Assembly: GCA_028287415.1 (NCBI GenBank)
Contig: JAQBPS010000459.1
Coordinates: 1 to 11,324, forward strand
Length of the DNA: 11,324 nt
Direction: 5' to 3'
Origin: Bacillota bacterium
GTDB taxonomy: Bacteria; Bacillota; Sulfobacillia; Symbiobacteriales; Symbiobacteriaceae
A program made the position numbers and the translations under genes. Shown piece by piece: positions 1-6,778 of this stretch (position 1 is the first letter of the stretch; every line of letters starts with the position of its first letter). The notes under the pieces were generated by a model. The model was not told where the DNA came from. It worked only from the letters and a program-made list of their open reading frames with translations, and ran no database searches.

Positions 1-14
1 CTGAGCTTACCGCC

Positions 15-60
15 GCATAAGAAAGCGCCCTCGGCACGAGCCGGGGGCGTTTGCTTATGC
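15..60. terminator. Hairpin, probable (bidirectional) terminator of the upstream gene
   Basis: A long inverted repeat has an inner GC stem of 25-35 pairing with 40-50 (two G-T wobbles) around the loop ACGA. The outer arms GCATAAG (15-21) and CTTATGC (54-60) are also complementary. The T run after the stem on the + strand is short (TTTGCTT). The A-rich bases before it give a similar T-rich tail on the - strand, so it could end transcription from either side. The gene it would serve lies left of the window. Bases 1-14 are too short to assign. Confidence 0.6.
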
Positions 61-102
61 ATCAGTGGGCACAGTCTCAGTGCATATGGTTGGTCGCAAT
101 TT

Positions 103-137
103 CTCAACAATCCTCAACCATTCCTTATTAATTCCTT
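103..137 (+). promoter_or_regulatory. Short direct repeats in phase with the DNA helix upstream of the phosphoesterase gene
   Basis: CTCAAC occurs at 103-108 and 113-118 (10 bp apart), followed by TTCCTT at 121-126 and 132-137 (11 bp apart). Half-sites repeated about once per helical turn are typical of OmpR/PhoB-family response regulators. Phosphate control would suit a secreted phosphoesterase, but no exact Pho box consensus is present. I found no convincing sigma-A -35/-10 pair in 61-207. Confidence 0.3.
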
Positions 138-157
138 CGGCATTGCATTACATTACA

Positions 158-178
158 CAGCTAAACTGACCTTAGCTG
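158..178 (+). promoter_or_regulatory. Inverted repeat in the leader of the phosphoesterase gene
   Basis: CAGCTAA (158-164) and TTAGCTG (172-178) form a perfect 7-bp inverted repeat with a 7-nt spacer, ending 29 nt before the GTG start and 14 nt before the SD. It could be an operator or a small leader hairpin. The sequence does not decide which. Confidence 0.35.
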
Positions 179-207
179 CACTGATCGCATCATAGGGAGT
201 TGACCGT

Positions 208-2658
208 GTGCAAGGCAAAGCGCGCATGAGCAGGAAGTTGATCGCAGGCGTTACCATGGCAACCGTGTTGCTGGGTTCCGGCAGTGTGTACGCCCTCTAC
301 TCGGTGATTGCCGGACCGAAAGCGGACGGCACGGGCGTCACTTCAGGCGGCTGGAACCTGACGCCGGCCGGCAAACAGCTGACGCTGGGAAGCTTCCCGA
401 TGGGCGGCGCCCTCAGCCCGGACCAGCGGTACCTCGTCGCGGCGAATGCCGGCGCAGGCGTCCAGTCGCTGCAAGTGGTGGACGTAGCGCAGCAGAAAGT
501 CGTCCAAACCCTGCCGTATAACTCGCCGGAGGCGCTCTATCTCGGCGTCGCCTTCTCACCCGACGGCAAGCAACTCTATGCGTCCGCTGGCGGCAATAAC
601 AAAGTCCGCATCTTCAGCTTCACTAACGGCCAGCTCACGGAGCTGGCGCCCATCCAGATGAAGGACCCGAAGGACGCCAACGCCCAGTTCTATCCGGCGG
701 GGATTTCCGTATCGCCCGACGGCAAGGCGCTGTACGTCGCCAACAATCTCCAGAACTCGGTCTCCCGGGTTGATCTGGCGACCGGTCAGATCGCCGTGAC
801 TACCCCCGTTGGGCAGCGGCCGTACACCGCCGTTGTCAGCAGGGACGGCAACACCGTCTACGTCAGCAACTGGGGCGAGAGCAGCGTCACCGTGCTGGAT
901 GCCAAGGACCTGAGCGTCAAGAAGACGATTCCGGTGGGACTCCATCCGAACGCTGTGGCGGAAAATCCGGCGACCGGCACGATCTATGTGGCGAACTCGG
1001 ACAGCGATCAGATTTCGGTGGTGGATCCGTTGAAGCAGAGCGTGCTGCAGACGATCTCGCTCGCCCCGTACCATGGCGCACCGACCGGCAGTCAGCCTGA
1101 TGCGCTCACCCTCAGCAACGATGGCAAAACCCTCTACGTCGCCAATGCGCTGAACAACGACATCGCTGTGATTGACGTCGGCAACGGGGGGGCCAAAGTG
1201 AAGGGCCTGATCCCGACCGCCTGGTACCCGACCGGGGTATTCGCCGGCAACGACGGCAAGCAGCTGATGGTGCTCAACGCGAAGGGCCTCGGGGCGGGGC
1301 CGAACGGCGTCAACCAGGGGTGGAGCGGCAACATGATCCAGGGCAGCGCCTCCCTGCTGGCTGTACCTGACGCCAAGCAGTTGACCGCCTACACGAAGCA
1401 GGTGGAAGCGAACAACCACGTAACGCAGGCCCAGAGCGCAGCCTGGTTCAAGCCGCAGCAAACACAGCAGGCCTTTCCGATTCCCCGCCATGATGACAAG
1501 TCGCCGATCAAGCACGTCATCTACGTGATCAAGGAGAACCAGACCTATGACCACATATTCGGCGATCTTGGCAAGGGCAATGGCGATCCGAGCCTGGCCC
1601 TGTATGGCAAGGACGTGACACCGAACCAACACAAGCTGGCGAACCAGTTTGTGACGTTCGACAACTTCTATGCGGATGGCGAGGTGAGTGCCGACGGGCA
1701 CAACTGGACCACCGCGGCCAAGGCCAACGACTACACCCAGAAGAACTGGCTGGCCGACTATTCGGGGCGCAACCGCGACTACGATTTCGAGGGCGGCGGT
1801 GGCGGCAACCAGCCCAGCGGGGCACCGTTCAGCCGGTCCTCCGCAGGCTATATCTGGGACGTGGCCATGAAAGCGGGGCTCACCTTCCGGAACTACGGGG
1901 AGTTCATGCACAACTATGATCCCAAGACCAAGCAGTACTACCCGAGCGATGTCAAGACCAATGATTTCGGCGGTCAGTATGACCCCCTCTACCCGGGCTG
2001 GGATCTGACGATCTCGGACTCGACCCGCTATCAGGAGTGGGAGCGGGAGTTCAAGCAGTTTCAGCAGAACGGCAAGCTGCCCCAGCTTGAGACGGTCTAC
2101 CTACCGAACGATCACACGGGCGGCGGCAAGTGGGGACCGCAGCAAATGGTTGCCCAGAACGACATGGCGCTCGGCAAGCTGGTCGACACCGTCAGCCACT
2201 CGCAGTACTGGAAGGACACCGTGATCCTCGTGGTCGAGGATGATTCCCAGGGCGGCTTGGACCATGTGGATGCCCACCGGACCGTGGCGCTGGCGATCAG
2301 CCCTTACACCCAGAAGGGCACCGTGGACAGCACGTTCTACGACACGCCGTCGATGCTCCGGACGATGGAGCTGATTCTCGGGCTCAAGCCGATGACCCAG
2401 TTTGAGGCCGCGGCGATTCCGATGGTGAACGCCTTCACGTCGCAGCCGAAGTTCACGCCGTACCAGGCCGAGCAGTCGAAGTTCTGGACCGATGGCGCTG
2501 GCGCCCCGACCGCCGGCAGCCCGGCTGTGCCATCGCCGGCGAGCGTCAGCGGCATGGATTTCTCCGCCCCGGACACGGTTGACCGTGCAGCGCTGAACCA
2601 GGAAAACTGGAAGGCAATCAAGGGCTACTATCCGGCGACACCGGCCAAGAAGAACTAG
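208..2658 (+). CDS. Exported YncE-type beta-propeller / phosphoesterase (alkaline phosphatase superfamily) fusion protein
   Basis: An 816-residue exported two-domain protein. A basic N-terminus and a hydrophobic stretch (about residues 9-30, ending near VYA) form a signal peptide or signal anchor. Residues about 55-380 carry repeated blades of the SPDGKxLYVAN...VxVxD type, as in YncE/YVTN propellers. Residues about 425-760 match the phosphoesterase family that includes bacterial phospholipase C and AcpA: ENQTYDHIFG at 443-452, a DGHNWT motif near residue 500, and EDDSQGG...DHVDAHR at 677-691. The likely reaction is metal-dependent phosphate ester hydrolysis outside the membrane; the substrate is unknown. 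GTG at 208 is preferred because GGGAG ends about 8 nt upstream. ATG at 226 has no good SD but would give a more typical signal peptide. The gene stands alone, bounded by terminators on both sides. The domain fusion is a known architecture in Firmicutes. Confidence 0.9.
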   Translation: MQGKARMSRKLIAGVTMATVLLGSGSVYALYSVIAGPKADGTGVTSGGWNLTPAGKQLTLGSFPMGGALSPDQRYLVAANAGAGVQSLQVVDVAQQKVVQTLPYNSPEALYLGVAFSPDGKQLYASAGGNNKVRIFSFTNGQLTELAPIQMKDPKDANAQFYPAGISVSPDGKALYVANNLQNSVSRVDLATGQIAVTTPVGQRPYTAVVSRDGNTVYVSNWGESSVTVLDAKDLSVKKTIPVGLHPNAVAENPATGTIYVANSDSDQISVVDPLKQSVLQTISLAPYHGAPTGSQPDALTLSNDGKTLYVANALNNDIAVIDVGNGGAKVKGLIPTAWYPTGVFAGNDGKQLMVLNAKGLGAGPNGVNQGWSGNMIQGSASLLAVPDAKQLTAYTKQVEANNHVTQAQSAAWFKPQQTQQAFPIPRHDDKSPIKHVIYVIKENQTYDHIFGDLGKGNGDPSLALYGKDVTPNQHKLANQFVTFDNFYADGEVSADGHNWTTAAKANDYTQKNWLADYSGRNRDYDFEGGGGGNQPSGAPFSRSSAGYIWDVAMKAGLTFRNYGEFMHNYDPKTKQYYPSDVKTNDFGGQYDPLYPGWDLTISDSTRYQEWEREFKQFQQNGKLPQLETVYLPNDHTGGGKWGPQQMVAQNDMALGKLVDTVSHSQYWKDTVILVVEDDSQGGLDHVDAHRTVALAISPYTQKGTVDSTFYDTPSMLRTMELILGLKPMTQFEAAAIPMVNAFTSQPKFTPYQAEQSKFWTDGAGAPTAGSPAVPSPASVSGMDFSAPDTVDRAALNQENWKAIKGYYPATPAKKN

Positions 2659-2672
2659 GTCTGTACAGAGCG

Positions 2673-2713
2673 AGGGGCTGAACACCGCAGTGATGCGGCG
2701 TTCAGCCCCTTTT
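2673..2713 (+). terminator. Strong intrinsic terminator of the phosphoesterase gene
   Basis: AGGGGCTGAAC (2673-2683) pairs perfectly with GTTCAGCCCCT (2700-2710). CCGCA (2685-2689) pairs with TGCGG (2694-2698) above a single A/C mismatch, leaving the small loop GTGA. The stem runs straight into TTTT (2710-2713). It begins 14 nt after the stop codon. The opposite strand has no T run after the stem, so it acts mainly on the + strand. Confidence 0.9.
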
Positions 2714-2876
2714 CGCGTTCAGAAGGTGATGTCAGACGAGGGCGTGAAACGAATCCGGGGTTCGCTTGTCGATGATGATGTCGTCCGGCAGGGGGGCGAT
2801 GGCCGGGTGGATGTCCCAGCCTGGTGTGCCGTGCGCGGGCGCTCCGCCGGGGCCGTCATGATGGGTATTCCTCGGA
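2714..2876. other. Intergenic stretch between the convergent phosphoesterase and MFS genes
   Basis: Apart from the isochorismatase remnant (2732-2863), I see no intact gene, repeat or terminator here. In particular there is no clear terminator for the leftward MFS transcript, which may read through the remnant until it meets the stem at 2673-2713 from the other side. Confidence 0.5.
2732..2863 (-). pseudogene. Remnant of an isochorismatase-family cysteine hydrolase
   Basis: Read on the - strand, this stretch encodes 43 residues from HHDGPGG to HALV and then a stop. The pattern HDGPxG...HGTPGWDIHP...PLP, followed by DKRTPDSFH, matches the middle of isochorismatase-like hydrolases, in the region between the first catalytic aspartate and the catalytic cysteine. 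The N-terminal VIDVQxDF block and the C-terminal block with the catalytic cysteine are both absent, so it cannot be active. It lies 13 bp past the stop of the MFS gene on the same strand, suggesting a third gene of that operon that was deleted at both ends. The family match is from memory of conserved motifs; no alignment was run. Confidence 0.6.
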
Positions 2877-4109
2877 TCAGCGCTTGCCGCGCAGTCGATC
2901 CACCACCCACAGACAGAATGCAGCAAGGCCGAGCACCCCACCGAACAGGCTGACGGCCGTCCAGCCACCGGCGCCATACACAGCGGTACCCGCCGCAGAC
3001 CCTGCGGCGCCGCCCAGGAAGTAGCTCGTCATGTAGGCGCTGTTCACCCGGCTGCGGGCGTTTGGCGCCACCCGATAGATCTCACTCTGATTCAGCACGT
3101 GCATCCCCTGCGCTGCGATGTCCAGGAAGAAGATGCCCGCGATCATCGCCCACAGCTGGCTGCCGCCCAGCCATAGCACGGCGAACGACAGGCCGAGCAT
3201 GCCCGTGAAGAGGCCTGTCCCCCAGCCGGTGCCGCCACGGTCAGCGAGGCGCCCTGCATAAGATGCGGACAATGCGCCCATGGCACCGACCAGGCCGAAC
3301 AGGCCGATGACCGCCGCATTGTAGTGGTAGGGCGGCCCGGAGAGCACGAACGCAACAGTTGTCCAGAAGACGCTGAACGCAGCGAAAGCCAGGGCTCCGA
3401 ACGCCGAGCGCAAGCGCACCACCGGTTCATCGAGCAGGAGGCGCCCGACCGAGCGGATCGCTGCGCCGTAGTTCATTGGCGGTTTGGGCAGGTCTTCAGG
3501 CAGGCTCCGCCACAGGAGCAGGAAGAGGATTGCCATCAAGACCGCGGCGAGATAGTAGACCGCCTGCCAGCCCAGGACCTGCGACACCGCACCGGACAAG
3601 GTGCGGGCGCCGAGGATGCCGATCAGCAGGCCGCTGATCACCGTCCCGACGACCCGGCCGCGCTGTTCATCAGTCGCGAGCGAGGCCGCAAACGGCACCA
3701 TCACCTGGACAACGACGGAGGTGAGCCCTACCGCCAGGCAGCTGGCGATCAGCGCAGGGAACGTGGGGGAGAGGGAGACGGCAAGCAGTGCGAAGGGCGA
3801 CATGGCCAGCACCGACAGGACCAGCTTGCGGCGGTCGAGCATATCGCCGGCGGGCAACAGAAAGAGCAGCCCGAGCGCGAAGCCGAGTTGCGATGCGGTG
3901 ATCACCCACCCGGTGGCGGCCTCGCTGGTCTGGAATACCTGGGCGATGTGGTGGAGCAGCGGTTGCGCGTAGTAGAGGTTGGCGACGGCCATGCCGCAGG
4001 CGGTGGCCATGGTGAGCACGAGCGCCGGGGAGATCCCGGGCGCCGGCTTGGGGGTTGGATGCTGCTGTGACGCGGCCAAGATCAGGTTCACCTCTGGGTT
4101 TTGTGTCAT
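2877..4109 (-). CDS. Major facilitator superfamily transporter (12 predicted membrane segments)
   Basis: A 410-residue integral membrane protein with about twelve hydrophobic segments, the usual MFS_1 size. The first segment contains ANLYYAQPLL, and the loop after segment 2 holds GDMLDRRK (residues 88-95), which is MFS motif A. This pattern is common in drug/metabolite efflux carriers of the AraJ/YnfM-like type; the substrate is not predictable. ATG at 4109 is the only reasonable start, since no in-frame start lies upstream before the preceding gene. Its SD is weak (GAAG about 13 nt away), so translation may depend on coupling to or read-through from the GntR gene, which ends 64 bp upstream. 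The regulator-transporter pair on one strand suggests that the transporter handles the regulator's ligand or a product of the divergent enzyme. Confidence 0.88.
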   Translation of the reverse strand: MTQNPEVNLILAASQQHPTPKPAPGISPALVLTMATACGMAVANLYYAQPLLHHIAQVFQTSEAATGWVITASQLGFALGLLFLLPAGDMLDRRKLVLSVLAMSPFALLAVSLSPTFPALIASCLAVGLTSVVVQVMVPFAASLATDEQRGRVVGTVISGLLIGILGARTLSGAVSQVLGWQAVYYLAAVLMAILFLLLWRSLPEDLPKPPMNYGAAIRSVGRLLLDEPVVRLRSAFGALAFAAFSVFWTTVAFVLSGPPYHYNAAVIGLFGLVGAMGALSASYAGRLADRGGTGWGTGLFTGMLGLSFAVLWLGGSQLWAMIAGIFFLDIAAQGMHVLNQSEIYRVAPNARSRVNSAYMTSYFLGGAAGSAAGTAVYGAGGWTAVSLFGGVLGLAAFCLWVVDRLRGKR

Positions 4110-4173
4110 GTACGCATTTACTTCGATGCCCGGTGAAAGATTCCCTACGTCATTTGCTCGCTGCCTCAGCGCT

Positions 4174-5181
4174 TCAGTGGGCCCTTCGTGCCGTCAGCTT
4201 GCGGCTGCGGATGTTGACGACGACCTGGCGCAGCAGCGCGATGCCGGCCTCATCCAGGTTGTTAGGGAACGGGATGATCCGGGTGGCCGCCGGAACTTTG
4301 CCCGCGAGGACCGCCTGTGCGTAGGCCGACAGCACCAGCACATCCGCTGTGGCGAGCACCGTCGCGACTTCGGACGGGTCCTCCGTCGACGCCTTCAGAA
4401 TGCTGAGCGGACGCCCCGGCAGCGCCCGTACGATCGACCGCTCCATCACCCGGGCGTCCTCCCATGATGGGCAGACCACACCGACGGCGGCAGCCGGCGG
4501 CAGCTTACCCAGCGCCACAGCGACCTCTACCATCTGATCCATCGCGAGGGTGTAGAGGGAGACGTGCGACGAGAAGTTCTCGCACAGGGCGGCCTCAACC
4601 TCCGGACGGTGGACCACCGGCGTCACTACCAGGTCCGCCTCACTCACAGTGTTACGGCATTGTGGAACACCCGCTTGCAAATCCGCAAGCAGGACCGGCG
4701 CGAACGGGATACCCAGATTCCGCTCCAGATCCTCCGCATAACAACGGGCTGTGGGCATGTTCGCCTCGATGATCACCCCGCGCAAAGCCACATCGGTGTT
4801 GGATCCCTGAAGACCGGCGCTGATCACGGCGGAAACGACATTCTCCAGCGGGATGCCTAGCGCCTGTGTGCGGAGGATGAAGCCATGGACCAGGGCGTCA
4901 AATGCCTTCCGATCGATGATGTTGGTCAGCCGCTTTGGCTCGCTGACGAACGCGCCGCGGCCCTGCTCCATGACGATGTAGCCCTCGTGCTCCAGCTCCT
5001 TGAGCGCCTTGAACACAGTGTTCTGGTTGACCCCGAGCGTCGCCGCGAGCTGGCGGATGCCCATGAGCCGGGCCCCGGGCGCCAATGTCCCCACGTTGAT
5101 TGCGGTTTTCAGCTGCTCCTTGAGCTGTACATACAGGGGCAGTTGGTAACGCTTGTTGATGACGAAACGTTCCGGTTGCAG
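4174..5181 (-). CDS. GntR-family transcriptional regulator with an unassigned C-terminal ligand-binding-like domain
   Basis: About 335 residues. The N-terminal 80 form a GntR winged helix: helix 1 (YQLPLYVQLKEQLK, near residues 12-25), GTLAPGARL, and the recognition region LGVNQNTVFKALKELEHEGY ending near residue 67. The in-frame GTG at 5094 would delete helix 1, so the true start must lie upstream. The reading frame closes at a TGA at 5190-5188, and the only sensible initiator after it is CTG at 5181, 9 nt from the GGAGG of a perfect eight-base SD (GGAGGTGA). The C-terminal 250 residues alternate helices and strands but match neither FCD, UTRA nor the MocR aminotransferase fold. They resemble a two-lobed alpha/beta binding domain, and I do not recognise the family. 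It is divergent from the coxG/molybdenum hydroxylase operon and upstream of the MFS gene, so it is likely the local regulator of both. Confidence 0.85.
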   Translation of the reverse strand: MQPERFVINKRYQLPLYVQLKEQLKTAINVGTLAPGARLMGIRQLAATLGVNQNTVFKALKELEHEGYIVMEQGRGAFVSEPKRLTNIIDRKAFDALVHGFILRTQALGIPLENVVSAVISAGLQGSNTDVALRGVIIEANMPTARCYAEDLERNLGIPFAPVLLADLQAGVPQCRNTVSEADLVVTPVVHRPEVEAALCENFSSHVSLYTLAMDQMVEVAVALGKLPPAAAVGVVCPSWEDARVMERSIVRALPGRPLSILKASTEDPSEVATVLATADVLVLSAYAQAVLAGKVPAATRIIPFPNNLDEAGIALLRQVVVNIRSRKLTARRAH

Positions 5182-5187
5182 ACAAAT

Positions 5188-5195
5188 TCACCTCC
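5188..5195 (-). promoter_or_regulatory. Extended Shine-Dalgarno of the GntR gene, defining a CTG start
   Basis: On the - strand GGAGGTGA is fully complementary to the 16S rRNA tail. Its last three bases are the in-frame TGA that closes the GntR reading frame upstream. CTG at 5181-5179 follows after 6 nt (9 nt from GGAGG). TTG at 5185 is closer but out of frame. ATT at 5187 is in frame but directly adjoins the SD. Confidence 0.7.
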
Positions 5196-5205
5196 GTCGG
5201 TATCG

Positions 5206-5235
5206 GTGTTAAATAATATAAATCAGCGTTAACAC
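5206..5235. promoter_or_regulatory. Inverted repeat in the divergent control region
   Basis: GTGTTAA (5206-5212) and TTAACAC (5229-5235) are perfect 7-bp inverted arms 16 bp apart, with half-site centres 23 bp apart, about two helical turns. It sits in a very AT-rich stretch just upstream of the GntR SD, where a bound dimer could block leftward transcription. The right arm also contains TTAACA, a possible -35 for rightward transcription. Confidence 0.5.
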
Positions 5236-5246
5236 TATTGCGCCGT

Positions 5247-5252
5247 ATTATA
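5247..5252 (-). promoter_or_regulatory. Candidate -10 element of the GntR promoter
   Basis: On the - strand these bases read TATAAT, a perfect -10 box, about 65 nt before the CTG start of the GntR gene. No good -35 lies 16-18 bp upstream (ATGCTG at 17 bp), so it would be weak or activator-dependent. It abuts the palindrome at 5251-5265, consistent with autoregulation. Confidence 0.35.
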
Positions 5253-5265
5253 TACACACTGTATA
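5251..5265. promoter_or_regulatory. 15-bp palindrome, likely operator of the divergent GntR regulator
   Basis: TATACA-CAC-TGTATA is a perfect 6-bp inverted repeat with a 3-bp spacer, the compact symmetric shape usual for GntR-family operators. It overlaps the candidate -10 elements of both divergent promoters, so one bound dimer could control both directions. The assignment to this GntR protein is by position only. Confidence 0.55.
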
Positions 5266-5342
5266 GTAACAGCATAACAATTTCAACATGAAAACATAGG
5301 TTTGCGGATGTGGGTGAAACAGATCCCGAGGAGTGAATCACC

Positions 5343-5786
5343 ATGCGCATTGAGGGAAGCCGCCTTGTGAGAGCGCCCCGGGCTGCCGTGTGGGCAGCGC
5401 TGAACGATCCGCAGGTGCTGAAGCGGGTCACCCCCGGCTGCGAGCAGCTTGAAGCTGCCGGGGCAGATCAGTACAGCGTCACCCTGAAGGTGGGGGTGGC
5501 TGCAATCAAGGGCACCTTCAACGGGAGCATTCACGTGCGGGACAAGCAAGAGCCGGAGCGCTTTGTGATGGACGTCGCTGCCAGCGGTACGAGCGGCTGG
5601 GTCAAAATGACTGGCCAGGTGACCCTCATGGAGCAGGGCGGCGGTACGCTGGTCGCCTACGACTGGGACGTCCAGATCGGCGGGGCGGTGGCGGCCGTGG
5701 GGCAGCGGGTGGTGGGCGGCGTTGCCAAGCTCCTGATTGATCAGATGTTCGGCAAAGTCGATGCCGTGCTGGGGGGAGCGGCATGA
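5343..5786 (+). CDS. coxG: CoxG-like SRPBCC-fold protein (carbon monoxide dehydrogenase subunit G family)
   Basis: A 147-residue protein with the CoxG/SRPBCC pattern: an N-terminal RAPRAAVWAALNDP, VLKRVTPGCEQLE, an internal GTFNGSIHVRD strand, and a C-terminal amphipathic helix after GGAVAAVGQRVVGGVAKLL. There is no signal peptide, so it is cytoplasmic. In aerobic CO dehydrogenase clusters CoxG helps anchor the enzyme at the membrane, and recent work links it to quinone delivery. Here it leads a molybdenum hydroxylase operon whose Mo subunit does not look like CoxL in the part visible. GAGGAG at 5328-5333 supports the ATG at 5343. Its stop overlaps the xdhC start (ATGA), so the two are translationally coupled. 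A role in maturation or membrane recruitment of the hydroxylase is an inference. Confidence 0.87.
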   Translation: MRIEGSRLVRAPRAAVWAALNDPQVLKRVTPGCEQLEAAGADQYSVTLKVGVAAIKGTFNGSIHVRDKQEPERFVMDVAASGTSGWVKMTGQVTLMEQGGGTLVAYDWDVQIGGAVAAVGQRVVGGVAKLLIDQMFGKVDAVLGGAA

Positions 5787-6778
5787 CGGATAGTAGCATC
5801 CTGGAACTCGCGAAGGTGGCGCAATCAGGCAGGCGGGCGCTACTGGCGACAGTGATTCGGGCGAGCGGCCCGAGTTACCGCAAGCCGGGTGCCTCCGCCG
5901 TCGTTGCCGAGGACGGCGAGATCATCGGGGCAATCAGCGGCGGCTGCCTGGAAGCCGACCTGCTGGTGGCGGCGGAGGAGATATTGCGTGGGGCGCCGCC
6001 CCGGGTGCTGGAGTATGACACCTCGTCGGAGGAGGACCTGATCTGGGGTACCAGCAGCGGCTGCGGCGGACGTGTCCAGATTCTCCTGGCGCCTGTTCCG
6101 GCGGAACTCGTGTCAGCCGCACAGGCTGAACTGCGCGCCGGACGCGCGGTCGTGTTGCATACCTGCATCGCCCCGGGCCCCGACCTGGGCCGGCGCACGC
6201 TAGGCGGCGCCACCGCCCGGACCGAACCGTACTGGTACAGCGATGGCGAAACGATCTGCCACCAGCTGCTGGCACCGCCTGTAACGATGCTGCTCTGCGG
6301 GGCAGGCAACGACGCGCAGCCGGTAGCCAAACTGGCAGCGGCCGCCACGTTCCGGGTGGCCGTCGTCGACCACCGCGCCTCATGGGCGACGGCGGAGCGG
6401 TTTCCGGACGCCCAGGCGGTGATCGTCTGCCAGCCGGAGGAGCTGGACGCCCACTTGCCGATTCCGGCGGGCAGCTATGCCGTGCTGATGACCCATCACT
6501 ACCACAAGGACCTTGCGTACCTGAAGATGCTGCTTGAGCAGCCCGTGGCATACGTCGGGCTGCTGGGCGCGCGTGAGCGCTCACGGGCGCTGGTGCGGCA
6601 GCTGCTGCGGGAGCGCCCGGACCTGGGCGAGGCCGCCCGTACGCGGCTGCGGGCCCCGGTGGGCCTGGAGATCGGGGCGGACGGCCCGTTCGAGATTGCG
6701 CTGTCGATTGTGGCTGAGTTGGTGGCCGAGCGGGCGGGGATGCAAAAACAGGCGGGAGGTAAGTCACTTGCGCAATGA
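5783..6778 (+). CDS. xdhC: XdhC/CoxI-family molybdenum cofactor maturation protein
   Basis: 331 residues, the normal length for the family. The N-terminal XdhC_CoxI domain carries ISGGCLEAD (S52-G-G-C55-L-E) and a GTSSGCGGRV segment. The C-terminal Rossmann-like XdhC_C domain has LLCGAGND (about 170-177), VVDHR, MTHHYHKD (from residue 236) and VGLLGARERS. XdhC proteins bind molybdopterin and deliver its sulfurated form to xanthine dehydrogenase-family enzymes in the cytoplasm before the enzyme folds or is exported. This one overlaps coxG by 4 nt at its start. The TTG start of the following subunit lies inside its last codons, and the SD of that subunit is also within the xdhC reading frame. 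The placement points to a dedicated chaperone for the enzyme encoded next. Confidence 0.93.
   Translation: MTDSSILELAKVAQSGRRALLATVIRASGPSYRKPGASAVVAEDGEIIGAISGGCLEADLLVAAEEILRGAPPRVLEYDTSSEEDLIWGTSSGCGGRVQILLAPVPAELVSAAQAELRAGRAVVLHTCIAPGPDLGRRTLGGATARTEPYWYSDGETICHQLLAPPVTMLLCGAGNDAQPVAKLAAAATFRVAVVDHRASWATAERFPDAQAVIVCQPEELDAHLPIPAGSYAVLMTHHYHKDLAYLKMLLEQPVAYVGLLGARERSRALVRQLLRERPDLGEAARTRLRAPVGLEIGADGPFEIALSIVAELVAERAGMQKQAGGKSLAQ

Larger units (their letters stand above)
5229..5267 (+). promoter_or_regulatory. Candidate promoter(s) of the coxG-xdhC-molybdenum hydroxylase operon
   Basis: Two overlapping sigma-A-like pairs can be read: TTAACA (5229-5234), 16-bp spacer, TATACA (5251-5256); and TTGCGC (5238-5243), 18-bp spacer, TATAGT (5262-5267). 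Either would start transcription some 65-80 nt before the coxG start. The palindrome 5251-5265 covers or touches both -10 elements. Confidence 0.4.

Noticed and set aside
556..1911. Long open frame of 451 codons on the - strand inside the phosphoesterase gene
   Set aside because: It is antisense to clear propeller and phosphoesterase motifs, has no SD or recognisable domain, and such frames are common opposite GC-rich genes.
2690..2953. Small + strand frame after the first terminator
   Set aside because: It begins inside the terminator stem, has no SD or motif, and lies opposite the isochorismatase remnant and the MFS 3' end.
4160..4172. Small inverted repeat CGCTG-CCT-CAGCG just after the GntR stop
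   Set aside because: A 5-bp stem without a T run is too weak to call a terminator between GntR and MFS.
5268..5288. AACA repeated at 5268, 5276 and 5285
   Set aside because: Four-base repeats at uneven 8-9 bp spacing in AT-rich DNA are expected by chance.
4898..5431. 177-codon frame on the - strand covering the divergent promoter and the start of the GntR gene
   Set aside because: It spans the AT-rich control region and, within the GntR gene, is a +1 frame of the clear winged helix. It is not a gene, though its TTG at 5185 matters for the start-codon question.
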